From NCBI RefSeq assembly GCF_051020955.1, contig NW_027476321.1:124001-188000 (forward strand): 64,000 bases of DNA, given 5' to 3'. Below are positions 10,186-22,152 of the stretch, one piece after another. A program made the position numbers and the translations under genes. Position 1 is the first letter of the stretch. Each line of letters begins with the position of its first letter. This DNA is from Megalopta genalis. Taxonomy: Eukaryota > Arthropoda > Insecta > Hymenoptera > Halictidae. The notes beneath the pieces are model-generated. The model ran no database searches, had not been told where the DNA came from, and worked only from the letters and a program-made list of their open reading frames with translations.

Positions 10186-11989
10186 ATGGCATGGTACGTA
10201 CATTTTTGCTATATTTTTCCGGGAACATTCTTCAGTCACTTGTTTTGACTAATGTTTTCCGTGTGTCGGGTATAAGAAAGAACAATTTATTTTTACGAAT
10301 TTAAATATTTATAAATAAAATATATTTTTCATCGAGACACGAATCAACCTCTAGTTTGGCCGGATACGGAGAATTCTCCCTAATTGACGCTCGGATAGTG
10401 CACGAAGATGGACAAGTCGGGAAGAGGAGATACGATTATTCAAATTTTTGTAAATTGAAATCTTGAAAATTATAACATTTAAATACTAGATAATTTAAAA
10501 AATGTACATTTAGAAATCGAAGAACTTAAAAATCGTGAATTTGTAAATCAAAGAATTTAGAGATTGAAATCTTAAAAATTAGATCATATAGAAATCAGCT
10601 AACTTCGAAATTGTAAATTTATAAATCAGAGAATTTAAAAACCGTCAATTTGAAAATCGGACGATTCAGACATTGGAATCTTAAAAATCAGAAAGTACAG
10701 AAACCAGATAATTTCGAAATTATGAATTTAGAAGTATGCGCATTGAAACATCGTGCCATTCGAAACGGTTGGATCGAGAAATTGCAAGTTTCTCGGAACG
10801 GAAAAATGTGTTTAATCCTGGCGTATAAATATTTCCAATTTATTCGCTTATAAAAACGAGTCGTCTACAAAGTTGTCGATTCACCGATAACTATAAAAAC
10901 GAGCCGCGAGGCTCGAGTAATCGTGTCTCCTCTTCCCAGATTGTCCATTTCTGTGCGTAATCCGAGCGTCAGTTAGGGAGACATTACTGTATCTCCAAAC
11001 GTTTCTGCAAACTTGATTCGATTAAAGCTTCCGTCGTTTAATATACCGTTTAATATTACTATACCACACGCCATCAGAAGCTGCAAGATACGTGCATACT
11101 AATTAATTGTTTCTTTTCGTTCAGTTCCAGAACTACAACTGAATCCTGCATTCAGTGGGGCTCCATAAATGGTGGAGAAATCGAGTTCGAGTCTCTGACG
11201 GAGAATACTTTGGAGGGAGCATTAGAAGTAATAAGGACAAGCTTTTTCCCCAACGAGAGCATCTGCAAAGGCATAAATCTGTTATCGGATCCTTGTAGCG
11301 TCAAAGCGCTCGAGGAGGTGTGTTTGGCAGTTACTAGAGACGGTGTCAGCCTTGTCGCAATCGAAGTCAAGACTCAGAAAGTTGTTGGTGTCGTTCTCAA
11401 TAAAATTAAGAAAATAAAAAGAGATGAAATTGACCCGCGGTGGTTGTGGGGGCAACCACCGTACGATCGACTTCCCCCGATCATCAGGCATCCTCCTGAA
11501 ATGACTTGGCTTGAGAGCTTCAGAGAAGATTGTGAACATCACACGGCCAATGCCTACCTAGATTTGATGATTGCTATAAACGACCAGATAAATTTATTCG
11601 AATATTATGATGTTGATTGTATTATGGAGTGTATGTTCCTGGCTACGCTGCCGGAGATGCAGCAGCAAAATATTGGCGAGAGCTTAGTGTGCTTGTCCGT
11701 GGATGTTGCCAATGCGCTGGGTAGTGGAGAAGATGTGAAAGTACCATTAGCCGATACTGGAGGTGATAGTATAATCCGTCATTACCTGGGCGTACCGAAG
11801 TTAGTGACTGCCGTCATGACTTGCAATTACGCGCAGATCATCGCGAGGAGGTGCCGCTTTAAGGTCTTTAAAAGGATCAATTACAGGAACTTTGGCTGGG
11901 ATAACGTACCGTTCCGCGAGAGAATCGGGGATGAGCATCGTGACTTCACTGTAGTAGTCAAGAAAATAAAGAACTTGTACGATTCTTAA
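10186..11989 (+). CDS. GNAT acetyltransferase, arylalkylamine type (copy A)
   Basis: Two-exon gene: exon 1 10186-10193 (ATGGCATG, then donor GTACGT) and exon 2 11125-11989 (acceptor TTTTCGTTCAG), joining in frame to 290 aa. The likely role is transfer of acetyl from acetyl-CoA to an amine in the cytosol, as in insect dopamine/arylalkylamine N-acetyltransferases. The acetyl-CoA loop is at about residues 172-191 (MFLATLPEMQQQNIGESLV). A C-terminal NYAQIIARRCRFKVF helix-strand (about 237-251) and RIGDEHRDF (about 270-278) fit insect AANAT-like proteins, with the canonical R/QxxGxG/A loop changed to QQNIGES. A basic, proline-rich insert (about 98-130) separates the N-terminal strand from the core. 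No signal peptide or membrane segment. The start was chosen because it gives a promoter-proximal ATG and the correct splice phase. The substrate is unknown. Confidence 0.75.
10365..10991. repeat. Fold-back MITE forming most of GNAT intron A
   Basis: The left terminus, TACGGAGAATTCTCCCTAAT (10365), and the right terminus ending ACTGTA (10991) are inverted copies of one another: CTCCCTAATTGACGCTCGG against CCGAGCGTCAGTTAGGGAG. GGGAAGAGGAGA answers TCTCCTCTTCCC. Between them lie a degenerate AT-rich minisatellite (10445-10700, units such as AAATCAAAGAATTTAGA) and a roughly 200-bp more complex block. The intron is 931 bp, so this element is two thirds of it. Confidence 0.7.
10640..10853 (+). repeat. 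Inverted repeat 5' of GNAT exon 2 (partner 12790-12960)
   Basis: The block with TTTAGAAGTATGCGCATTGA and ATGTGTTTAATCCTGGCGTA is repeated in inverted orientation at 12790-12960, on the other side of exon 2. The related AT-rich minisatellite flanks both copies on the side away from exon 2. Confidence 0.75.
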
Positions 11990-12089
11990 AGAAGATATCG
12001 CGATATCAAGAAAATTATATTTTATTTAGTATTTACGTGTGTTTAGCACGATTACGATAATATAATTTTGACCGAAGTTGTCAATTATT

Positions 12090-12395
12090 ATCCTCGAAAT
12101 TATCTTTGGAATTATTAATTTTGAACTTATCATCTTCGAAATTGTTATCTTCGACATTGTGATCATCTTCGACATTATTATCTTCGAAATTATTATCTTC
12201 GAAGTGATCCTAGAAATAATTATCTTTGAAATTGTTATCCTAGAAATTATTATCTTTGAAATTGTTATTCTATAAAGTGTTATCTCCGAAATTGTTATCT
12301 TTGGAAATATAGATCTCGAAATTATTATCCTTGAAATTATTATCCTTGAAATTATTATCCTTCAAATTATTATCTTTAGAATTATCATCGAAATG
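12090..12395. repeat. 15-bp minisatellite after GNAT gene A
   Basis: About 20 imperfect copies of a 15-bp unit close to GAAATTATTATCTTC. Because 15 is a multiple of 3 and the unit lacks stops in several frames, it produces artefactual open frames on both strands (EIIIF-type on plus, KDNNF-type on minus). Confidence 0.85.
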
Positions 12396-12789
12396 ATTAA
12401 AATAACACCAATTGACCAAAATATATTCGCTATGCATTGCTATTGGAATCTCGTCGATTTATCAATCGACTTATCAATGAAAAGTGTAGAAATAAAACAA
12501 TGAAATTTATACTTTTCTGCCTGGTTACTCGTCGTTTAAGCCACTTCATGAAGGAACGGAGATCAGGCACTCGCGCATTTGCATCAACATTTGCATTGTT
12601 GCGGCGCAACGCCGACGTAAAATAAATAAAGCAAATCGCCGAGAATTCCGGAATTCATAAAGTTCGCACGGAATCGCAGTTATTCTTTTCTGATTATTAT
12701 TCATGGTCGTGATGAATAAGTCGCGTCCGTTCCTTCGGAACCAACATCTTTTTCTGTGAAATATCAGCGGAACGATGCCGCCGTAGAAA

Positions 12790-12960
12790 CAAATTGGAAA
12801 TATTTATACGCCGGGATTAAACACATTCTTCCTTTCCGAGAAACTTGCAGTTTCTCGATCCAGCCGTTTTGAAAGGTACGATGTTTCAATGCGCATACTT
12901 CTAAATTCACAATTTCGAAATTATCTGGTTTCTGTAGTTTCCGATTTTTAAGATTTCAAT
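12790..12960 (-). repeat. Inverted repeat 3' of GNAT exon 2
   Basis: Inverted partner of 10640-10853. The AT-rich minisatellite continues to about 13310 on the outer side, mirroring the one in the intron. Confidence 0.75.
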
Positions 12961-13319
12961 TTCTGAATTGTCCGATTTATAAATTCACGATTTTTAAGTC
13001 TTCTGATATCTAAATTAACAACTTTGAAATCATTTGGTTTCTAAATTTCCTGATTTTTAAGATTTCAATTTATAAATTCTTCGATTTTTATGTTATTTGA
13101 TTTTTAAGATTGCAATTTATAAATTCTTTGATTTTTAAATTCACGATTTTTATGTCATTTGATTTTTAAATTTAGAATTTTGAAGTCATCTGATTCCTAA
13201 ATGTTTTAATTTTTGAGATTCCGATTTCTAAATTCTTCGATTTTCGAATTTGTAATTTTTAATTTTTCAGATTATGGTACCTAAATGTTTCGATTTTTGA
13301 AATGCGATATCTTGATTGT

Positions 13320-14690
13320 TATTTCGGAACAGTTTGTATTCCAATCGGCGATCTATGGATTATTGTAGAGTGGTTTAAACGACGCCGTTATTAACACTGT
13401 CCGGAGGTTTGTCGTTTTCACGTTCGAACTAGCCAGCGGTTAATCGAACCTTGGTAATGTCCCGCGTACACGCGGAATTAGAAACGTATAATTCCAATCC
13501 AATTCGCCTGCCACGTTGAATTTCATTTACACCGGCGCGACGGCGGTTTTGGTGCGTCCGATTTGATTAGCAGTAACAATTCGGTTGACTGCAGTTTGTT
13601 TAGACGATTTAGATTCAATGGATTCAATCCGCGAAGCCGCTCCAAAGGGAAACCGAACGGTTCGCACGATTAGCACTTTTCTTTTCGTTATTAGCTATTG
13701 TTATTATCTTGTGTTATTATCCACAGCTTGGTTGTGTTAAATACAAATTGTCTACGTCGATCGCGACATACAAATACAATACTCTATAATATGACCGAAT
13801 TTGGCTTCCGATGATTCCACCATTTTGCATTTGAATAATGATGTTTCGTCATAAATTTATAAAATTCTATTGCCATTATTAACAATTGATCTTACTTTTC
13901 GTAGATTATTATTAAAAGAACAGGATTTGGAACGACTTTATCGCCTAATAAATGCTCTGTGACGAAAGCTAACCCAAAATCGACAATTACTTTTTAGCAA
14001 CGTACGCTTTCAAAATATGCAAATATCATAATTATACAAAGTTCTCGCTATTAATAATTGTGGCTTGTTAACAATTGTTGTTGTGATAAAATTGTTCGTA
14101 ATTCATTGTAAATATATTGTCAACAATTGTTGCTGTAATAAAATTGTTCATAATTCATTGTAAATATAATGTTAATAATTTGTATCATTTGTCGTAGACA
14201 AATGTATACAAATTCTTGAGCAATTAATAAATTCTCAGTCTGCTTCATTGATAACAAATTTTGCAGTATGTTTTCAATTTCTTTAAAAATAAATATTGAC
14301 GCAACGATAAAGAAATGTTCAGAATTTTATGAATATAATACGATGATAAATAAAAAGGGAAGTTTGTAAATACGGATATGTAGTTACAATAGAGGAATAA
14401 TCAAAGTGGTGCACACATCCGATTGACTGCTGCGTTCTCACTGTAATTTCCGATCCGCGTCGCGATCTAATGGATTAACAGAAGCTTGCGGTCTCGTGTT
14501 AAAACGGATATTAACAGACTGCAACTAAAATAATCAATTAAACCCCTTTAACAGAATTGCATGCAGACGTGAATCCTATTAGCGGCTTTGCTCAGCCTCT
14601 AATACATTCGTTATGTAACAGAGTTGCAATCATTGTAGAGAGGATAGCGAATTACATGTTTTTGAAAATCCATTGCTTGAATTTTGAATA
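13320..14690. other. Non-coding spacer present in A and A' only
   Basis: Mixed AT-rich sequence with no gene recognised. B lacks it because of a deletion of about 2.4 kb. Short repeats TTGTCAACAATTGTTG(C/T)TGT and related motifs occur at 14060-14180. Confidence 0.5.
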
Positions 14691-14699
14691 ATTTCCGTA

Positions 14700-14805
14700 C
14701 ACAGAAAATGGCATCAAATGGTATAAAATAGCATAAAATTGCCTAAAATTGCATAAAATGGGATAAAGTAGCATAAAATGGTGTAAAATGGCAGAAAATG
14801 GCAAG
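14700..14805. repeat. 10-11 bp minisatellite (ATAAAATGGC)
   Basis: About ten imperfect units of the form GCATAAAATGG/GTATAAAATAG. The same array is inverted at 51563-51668. Confidence 0.8.
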
Positions 14806-14809
14806 GAAA

Positions 14810-15660
14810 GCTAGTAGATCACTGTTTTTGGTCCCAATGGAAAGAGGAGACTTCATTCTATCAGATCATAGTCATTTCAATCGCTATGAAAAGTTTAAAT
14901 TATGAGAGAAATGTGAATTTGAAAATAACCAAAAAATTACCATCTCTACTTAGAATGGGGGGTCTTAAAGATACAAAGGCACTAATACTGAATAATCCAA
15001 ACGGCGCGAAAGCTAAGATTTCACCCTTTGAAATGTATCTAAGGACACCATTTTATAGTTTTTTTTGTTAACAAAGTTACGATATTTTGAATTTCAGGAT
15101 TTCATTCGGAAGAGAATCCAAGGTGCTATACGATGGCAAACAAAAATCATAGATCAATATTTTCGGGCTCATTCGAAAGGGGAGACTTCGTTCGTTAAAA
15201 TAATTGTGAACTAAACAATTTTTTGAACCACTCAGACGTATGCGAATATGAGAAATCGACAAGACGGAAACATTTGTATTTACAGTGCAGGGTATTAACG
15301 AAATAAAATTTATTAAACAGAAGAATTAAGATGCTACGAAACTGGAAACTTGGACTTTTAAAATGAGTCGAAGAACACCACCCTAAAAAATGTTCGCCTA
15401 GAATTCCACGACCTCAGAAATCACACTAACCTTGGACACTTTTTTTCAAAACTGCCATGAATTGGCAACAAAATATCGCAGATCAATGTTCTTGGACTCG
15501 TTGGAAAGGGAATACTTCGTTTCACAGAATCACGGTGATTTCGTACGCCGGAGAAACGTTTCGAACATATTAGAAGCACGCGAATTTGAAAAACGACCAA
15601 CAATGTTCCATTTTCGCTTATCGCTCGAGTTCCATCGAACCATTTTTCGTTTCGTGCGAT
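14810..15660. repeat. Degenerate tandem repeat of about 333 bp (A)
   Basis: Monomers are recognisable by the run AGATCAnTnTTnnnGGnCTCATTGGAAAG..AGACTTCGTTC, with AGATCA at about 14817, 15151 and 15481. The array is a diverged satellite. Open frames within it are not conserved between monomers. Confidence 0.7.
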
Positions 15661-16049
15661 TTATGGTGTAGTGCCGGCAGTGCACAGAGCCAAAAATATT
15701 CGCGCCGAATCGGAAATGTGATTATCATGTTCGCGCGACCCCCAGCCGCCGAAATTCAATTGGTCCAGCAAGTTTCGGTTGATCCAGCAAATTAGAACTT
15801 GGTGAAATATCGTTGGCGCACTTGTAACAATGACACGGAGTCACTAGAGCTTCAGATGATCGCGATTAGGGCAAATTTCGCGGGAGTTAGACGATTACGC
15901 TAGTTCTGGCTCGTCGTCGACGGATAATAAGACGGATAATAAGAGCACGCTTCGCGACGGATAATTTACGATTTTTCGATGATTTTTAGCGGTGGTTGAC
16001 GAGAATCGCCGGTACGAATGTCGGACAATTTTATTTCATACTTTTAATT

Positions 16050-16800
16050 GCTCCTGAACAAAATTTTCATCTCCTTTTTATTTTCTGCACAGTGAAACTG
16101 CCCCTTTAACAACGACATCCTGATGTTATTCCATTTTCTTGTATATTCAGCAAATTTATCAAATATTAAAATAATGTGTATAATAAAATTTGTACTTTTT
16201 ATCCCCTTTTCCTATTTTTTTTTAGAGCGGAATAGCCCGTTTTTAATTGCGATATGTATATTTTACTCTATTTCTTTATGTGTTTTCAAAATTGTTTTGA
16301 CATTAAAAAAATGTTTATAACAAAAATTAAATTTTTCACGCCATTCTTACCTTTTTCAGGGTGAAACTACCCCCTTAATAACGATGTCTAGACATTACCA
16401 TATCTCCATGTTTATTTCTGAAATTTAACCGTATATTAACAAAATATTTGCAGTGAAAATTAAATGTTTTTATTTTTCGTAGTACGAAACTACCTCCTGA
16501 ATAAATAAGGTATCTTGTAGGTGTTTCCCTCTCTGCATAAATATTTCTACAATTTTATTGGATATTAAGAAATTACTTCCAGCGAAAACTAGATTTTGCA
16601 CCCCTTTTTATTTTCTTTGAGATAGAACTTCCATATTTTTAAAATTACACCAGATATTTAAAAAATTTAAGATAAAAATTTAAAGATATTAAAAAATTAA
16701 ATTTCTTTCCTTCGTTTATATTTTTAAGGGTGAAACTATCCCCTCCTTGCTCGAATGATATATATTCGATATGTACTAAATGTTCAAAAATATGTTACAA
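16050..16800. repeat. Degenerate tandem repeat of about 128 bp (A)
   Basis: The recurring core GGGTGAAACTACCCCCTTAA and a TTTTTATTTTCT stretch appear near 16090, 16222, 16357, 16480, 16619 and 16727. The palindromic GGGTGAAAC..CCCC core resembles that of the central satellite. Units are strongly diverged. Confidence 0.7.
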
Positions 16801-17916
16801 TAAAAATTGAATATGTTGTCATTTAAAACAATGCAGTCATATAATGTAACAAATATAAATTTTCTGTCTCGTGTAGAGTATGCTAATCAACATGACAATG
16901 AAAGAAATCGTATTGTAAGGGGTTAATTACGTCGAAGAATCTGTAAAATTTTTTCTCCGAGAAATTTATAAATAGCCCGAGGCTATAGGAAAATTAAAAA
17001 CTTTATAATGAAGGGATCGAAATAGTTAAATTTTGTGGAAGGGTAATTATTCCTCAGTCGAAGTTTGGTTGTTGACAGGAACAGTGATTCTTCGAACGAA
17101 ATTTCAATTCTTCACGAACTTTTGAATATCCTGTATGTTTTCTAATGTGCAACAACCATTAGAATCACAGTGTTTACATAGATACATATATCGATTTTCC
17201 AGTGAAATTCGTGATATTTAAAATAAGAATTGAAATATCATAAGCATTTTTAGAGTTGTTAATTATATTGTTCAATATTGTTGATAATCATATTTTATCG
17301 ATTTATAATAGTAAATAATATAAATTATAGCAGTAGTAAATTCTAGCCAGACTACATAACATATGTTAATTTTATAGCAATTACAATTTGAATGCCACCA
17401 GTTAATGTTAGATTAATACGAATTTTGATTTCAGCAATGCTAATGCGAAAATTTACAGCAATTTGAATTTCGGTGATATTAAATAATATGTTACTAAGGA
17501 ATTTTCAAAAAATGCAAAATGTCGAAGAAATTTCAGAATTGTTGTGTACTGTTGATAATCAAATTTCATCAATTTATATTGTCAATTGATTCTACAAAAA
17601 ATTAAAATATACACGCGAATATTTACGCTAATTTCACGCACAAAATTCTCGACATATGTAAATAACAATTTCAATCGCCTCTCACTTCTCATGCAGCATC
17701 CGATCATTGAATACATTGATTTTCACTGCTCACGCATCATTCGATTCCGCAGTTATACCAATTATACAATTTTAATAAAAATAACCCCGAAAATATTAAA
17801 TAACTAATTAAAAATTATTTCAATTACTTTTTTCATTCTTGATACATTAAATACATAACTTTCTTATTATTAAATAAATGAATTTCCTTATATATCAAGT
17901 ATGGAATTGTTATGTG
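16800..17916. other. AT-rich tail of unit A
   Basis: Non-coding and AT-rich. Homologous stretches are at 26600-27600 (B) and, inverted, at 47900-48530 and 49645-50090. Only short, stop-rich frames are present. Confidence 0.5.
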
Positions 17917-18062
17917 TACAGTAAATTTTCCCTAATTGATGCTCAGCTTAGAAACAAAAATGGACAATTTGGGAAGAGGAGATACAATTATTCGAGCTTT
18001 GCGGCTCGTTTTTATAGTTAACGATCGTCAACAACTACAAAAACGAGCCGCAAGGCCACGAA
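17917..18062. repeat. MITE, TACAGTAAATT family, A/B boundary
   Basis: It starts TACAGTAAATTTTCCC and carries the GCGGCTCGTTTTTATAG / CTACAAAAACGAGCCGC stem. It sits at the junction between units A and B, in the same relative place as the elements at 5337 and 62838 (inverted). Confidence 0.75.
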
Positions 18063-18792
18063 AGCATTCTTTTTGATAGGAAATTGCTGCTATATTTTTA
18101 GACATAATCATTTCAAATTTATATTTATTTATATGTAAAATAAAATTGGTATTCCAAAGATTTCTATGGAATTTCCATTGAAATAATCATCAATTATTAA
18201 TAAATTGAAAATGAAATAAAATTTGAGACCATCTTCAACGAAAAATTTTAATTCTGACCAACGATGCCCTAAAATATTGGTAGCAAAATATATTTCCTAA
18301 TATTAGCCATAATTTTTATTTATTTGCATTTAAAAAAAAGCAGCTTCAGTAACGTAAAAATTACTTGAAATTATAGTGCGGTAAATTTTGTTGGCACCTC
18401 AGAGTCGCCATTAGAGTGCAAAGGGTTAGCTTTTAAAATCAATCGGACGGCGGTCCCCATTAAAATGGTACGTCAGCGGTGTCTGGCATTTTTCGAGCGT
18501 CATTTAAAAATGTTTATTGCTCCATGATATAGTAAAAAAATATACGGTTACGATCGCGAGAGTCTACAGAATCGTTCTACGAAAAATTCGTGCGAAAAAT
18601 TCGTCACAAGTTACACCGGGAAAAATTCTCAAACGCGATAATTTGTCTGCTGAGAAAGAAACTCATCTCCCACCAATTCGAGTTTCAAACTGAAATCTTC
18701 GAAGAACCGACAACGAGATCGAGAAAAGATCGTCTCGCGACGTGTAAATGAGATCGGAATCTACGAGATAAAATTCATCGTCGGTTATCATC

Positions 18793-19480
18793 ACGGCCGG
18801 AAGCGTGACCGCGGCCTAATAAGTGTCCTCGAGCGGGTGGTTTCGCTCACCTCTTGGAGCTCTGCGCGCCCATCGCGGCGATCACGGCCGATTGGCGGGA
18901 AATTCGAACGGGGTTCCAGCGCGTCCGCGGTGCGGCAACAGCAATCAACCGAATAATTTAAGAGTCCATCGAGATAACGGTAGGTTACGATGCGGATCGC
19001 GACTATATTTCCGTCATCGACGCGAACCTATCCGCTTAACGACCAGATTTCCCACGATGCGCAGCACGCACGCGTGCACAAATCGAGAGGACCGTTCGAT
19101 ACAGTCTTTTGTTCCACTGTCGCTATTAAAATAACGTGATTCCGCGAACGGCACCGAGACAGGAGCGTAATAGAAACACCGATACCGAACCGGCCGCGGC
19201 CGGCCGATCGTCACCGATTTTTCGATTTCCCCCTAGCTCCCGTGGACCCCCGTGGACCCCCATGAAACCAATATGGCTGCCGCGAAATAATGGGACTGTA
19301 GCCGAGATACGGGCGGCTCTCGCGATACCCTGTACGCGTTTTATGCGAAATCAACTTTAAATTCGTCGCGCCCTGCCAGCCGAGAATCATTCTCCCCGAC
19401 GTGAAACAATTCGCTCGATTCCATTCGAAACGAGATTAGTTTTTTGGTTGATGCGCGCACCGGGACGAACATGAATTCTT
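18793..19480. other. CpG-rich island (B)
   Basis: Second copy of the block at 6100-6790. It matches the A' copy better than the A copy at several positions, for example GTTCCACTGTCGCTATT where A has GTCCCACTGTCGCTGTT. Confidence 0.5.
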
Positions 19481-19695
19481 CTGGAAATTTGGCGGTACGT
19501 CATGCGGCCAGAATATGCCGTGAAATATGATCGCCACGTATCTTTCTTTTGGTAAATTCTAACGTTTTCGTAGAATTTTTAGTCCGTTCTTTTCTATTTA
19601 CCAGGTTTTATTCGTCGATTGTTATTTATGTATTTAACGTTGTTTTTATGTTGTATGGTTTTTAGTACGGTTATTTGATGCAGCAATGGCTCGAA

Positions 19696-20340
19696 TGATT
19701 CTCAAAGCTAATTTAATAAATAATAATCGTGTTAAAGGACGTGAGGGATATGTTTGTCAGAGAAATATGAAGAATATTATCAATAAGATACTCACCCATT
19801 TAGTTGTAAAATCCACTTTATGCACGGAAATGTGTGGGGGATAGTGCATTGACCACATTTACGTACTTTGTTAATCTTCACTGTACACCACATGTTTAAA
19901 AATTTCATACGTTACAGACAAGGTGTCATGCACACTAGAAAATTAAAACGGCCGTCACGGTTAAATTACTTACTATTTCGGGTCCGAAAAATTAGTAAAT
20001 ATTCTTCAGACGTTCTAAAGTAAAGGTGAACAGCGTTTTTCTTAAAAATATCACTGTAAAAAAAAATCCGGAAAGTTCTCGCTTCGTGATTTGTTCAATA
20101 CTTCGAACGCGGCTCGAGTCCGTCCCGACCATCTGTCAAAGCCTCTTTCTGCGGGCTCTCGAACTTCGCGCCGTCACCTCCCATTGGTCAGTGATTTCCG
20201 TTAATAAATCGTAAACAAAGACGCAGATTGCATTTTCGCAAAGGAAAAAGTTACTTCAAATGACCTCAGCTACCCCTCATTTTCGGCTGTTAGAATAATT
20301 TGTGGAACACCCTGTATATTTAAATCATTTATATATATTT
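19696..20340. repeat. Dispersed repeat with TGGAACACCCTGTA end (B)
   Basis: It ends GTGGAACACCCTGTATAT near 20306-20323. The same sequence is at 60710-61353 (inverted) in A', and A has an unrelated 1.64-kb segment here. No transposase frame is recognised. The ACAGGGTGTTCC end is shared with the fold-back MITE at 4557. Confidence 0.6.
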
Positions 20341-20627
20341 TATTGAACATTTATTAGTTAAATATCTCGAAGTTCGAAAAATCGGCAAAATTAGCCCAAA
20401 AGTGATCAAAAGTAGCTCCCTCAGATAAGAAAGTTAAACAACGAGAGTTTTTTACTTCGTTTTGTCATTCCAAGTATGTAATAGCAAAATTGTAACATTA
20501 TCTATTATACAGGTCCCTCTATGATCTAAAAAAAAATTCAAATCGTCTACTCTAATTTTAAAAAAGTTAAAATAGCACCTTGAAAAGTGTTCGAATATCA
20601 GTGGGAGTCACTGTATACATATAGCTG

Positions 20628-20775
20628 ATGGCAGGCCTCGGCGACCAAGGGTTGTATTCGCGAGGCATTTTCATGCCCGGCATCTTTTTCGCCGGCATTG
20701 TTCGTCCTTGACGAATACGAGGTTCTCTGTTCTTCAGCAAGGACGAAATAAAGAGCCCTCCCAAGCATTGGCGGA
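20628..20775 (+). promoter_or_regulatory. Decayed copy of the GNAT promoter (unit B)
   Basis: Same relic as at 8925. Here the TATA position reads GAAATAAAGAG, closer to a TATA-like A/T run than the A copy. No coding exon follows. Confidence 0.5.
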
Positions 20776-21980
20776 TTAATGCGTACTGGTGCCCGAGGCG
20801 CGATACAAAATTGAAATCCCTAATACGCTATGACACGCTATGACAAATAGAGCGATTATTAAAAAAAGTTTTATTTGAAAATAAAAACTTTATTTATGGC
20901 ATTGAGAAATTAATTTCAATAACAGCTTTTCTGGACTTTTGCTAGTGCACAGTCGAATGCATGTGTAGATTTCAGCTAGCGACTTGCGTTCATTTGTCGC
21001 ATATGCATTGCATTTATATCATTTTACTACATGAAATAATATCACGTTGTTCGTTTCAACAGACAGCTGTTATATTATGTATAAAAAAATAAAATACTAC
21101 TAATTTATCAATATGTAATTTAATCAAAGTAATACATGTTTGCTGGCTTTAAATGGACTTACATCATTTTCATAATTAATCAATTGTAATAATCATTTAA
21201 TTTCAATTATGAAATTTTAAATATCATTCGAAATATATTTTCTATTAATCCATATAATTTTGTTTATTAATAATTACAATAAATAAAATAGGAGTCTCGT
21301 TTCTTATTTTGAACGTTAAATATATTTATATATTGTTAAACTTAAAATAAGATATTGTTATTATTTATTTACTCTCTTTATGTGGCGGTGTTTTGAAATA
21401 GTCATGATGCACAGGCGTTACATAATGTAATAACTGTTTCATATCCTTATATTTTTCGTATGTAACAGATCTCTCGGCATCGCTATACAAAGATGACATT
21501 TGAAAACATTAATTCCACTTGGATATCTCCCGCATCACTATACCTGCAGGAAAATTCTTCATACCATCGAATGCCCCCTTTCATGCTAAACAACTTTTGT
21601 AGGAACATGTTTTCGATAACTTCACCCTGTAAATATATCCAATAACAAAGGTACTGTAAATAACCAGGCCCTAATTAGTCCCCGTAGGTTCTGCTTTCCC
21701 TTGCAAATCATAATTTTCATCAAGGCTCGGTGCGAGCCTGTTTACGATGGTTCCTTCAATTGACTCATTTCCACTAGCTCGGCCTAATCCGCCGCTGTTC
21801 TTTTTCTTTTAATTTAACCGAACGAACCGATCCTTGTAAAATCCGTATGACACGACCGGTCATCGCAGGTACACGTGCTTACCTGATAGCCGGCCGCGGT
21901 GGCTAATGATTTTCCACGGGAGACGTTTTCATACCTGGCGCATTTTTTTTCGGGTAGTATCCTTTTGTCATTGTTCGTCT

Positions 21981-22011
21981 TTGCTGATTAGGACGTTCTG
22001 TCCTTTAGCAA
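21981..22011 (+). promoter_or_regulatory. Imperfect palindrome upstream of TATA (B)
   Basis: TTGCTGATTAGGAC, spacer GTTCT, GTCCTTTAGCAA, identical to copy A. It lies 6 nt before the TATA box. Confidence 0.45.
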
Positions 22012-22017
22012 GGACAG

Positions 22018-22025
22018 TATAAATA
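22018..22025 (+). promoter_or_regulatory. TATA box of GNAT gene B
   Basis: TATAAATA, 128 nt upstream of the exon 1 ATG. The leader is shorter than in A because it lacks a CAACAACCAGCAATCAGCAA stretch. Confidence 0.6.
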
Positions 22026-22152
22026 CCCTGCCGATGTCAACGGAAACACTCATTCTGTGATCAGTGCAGCAGTGATCAGTGCGAAGACCTCGGCGAATTT
22101 TCTCAGTTAATTTTCCCAGTGAAGTATAGTGAGAATTTCTTAGTGAACTAAA

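Larger units (their letters stand above)
4318..17916. repeat. Unit A: left outer arm of the inverted repeat
   Basis: The reverse complement of this segment is found at about 49426-64000 (unit A'). Position sums are constant over long stretches: 68318 near 4318-6100, 69340 near 8650-11320, and 66382 after the R1 insertion in A'. Base 4318 pairs with base 64000, so the pairing extends past the window. The same unit is also related, as a diverged direct repeat, to unit B. Major differences from A' are the R1 insertion in A', a replaced segment at 6992-8630, and an array deletion near 16280-17478. Confidence 0.9.

Noticed and set aside
12078..12275. EIIIFEIV-type repeat protein
   Set aside because: Product of a 15-bp minisatellite, open on both strands and without start context. 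The same holds at 24232-24600 and 54107-54304.
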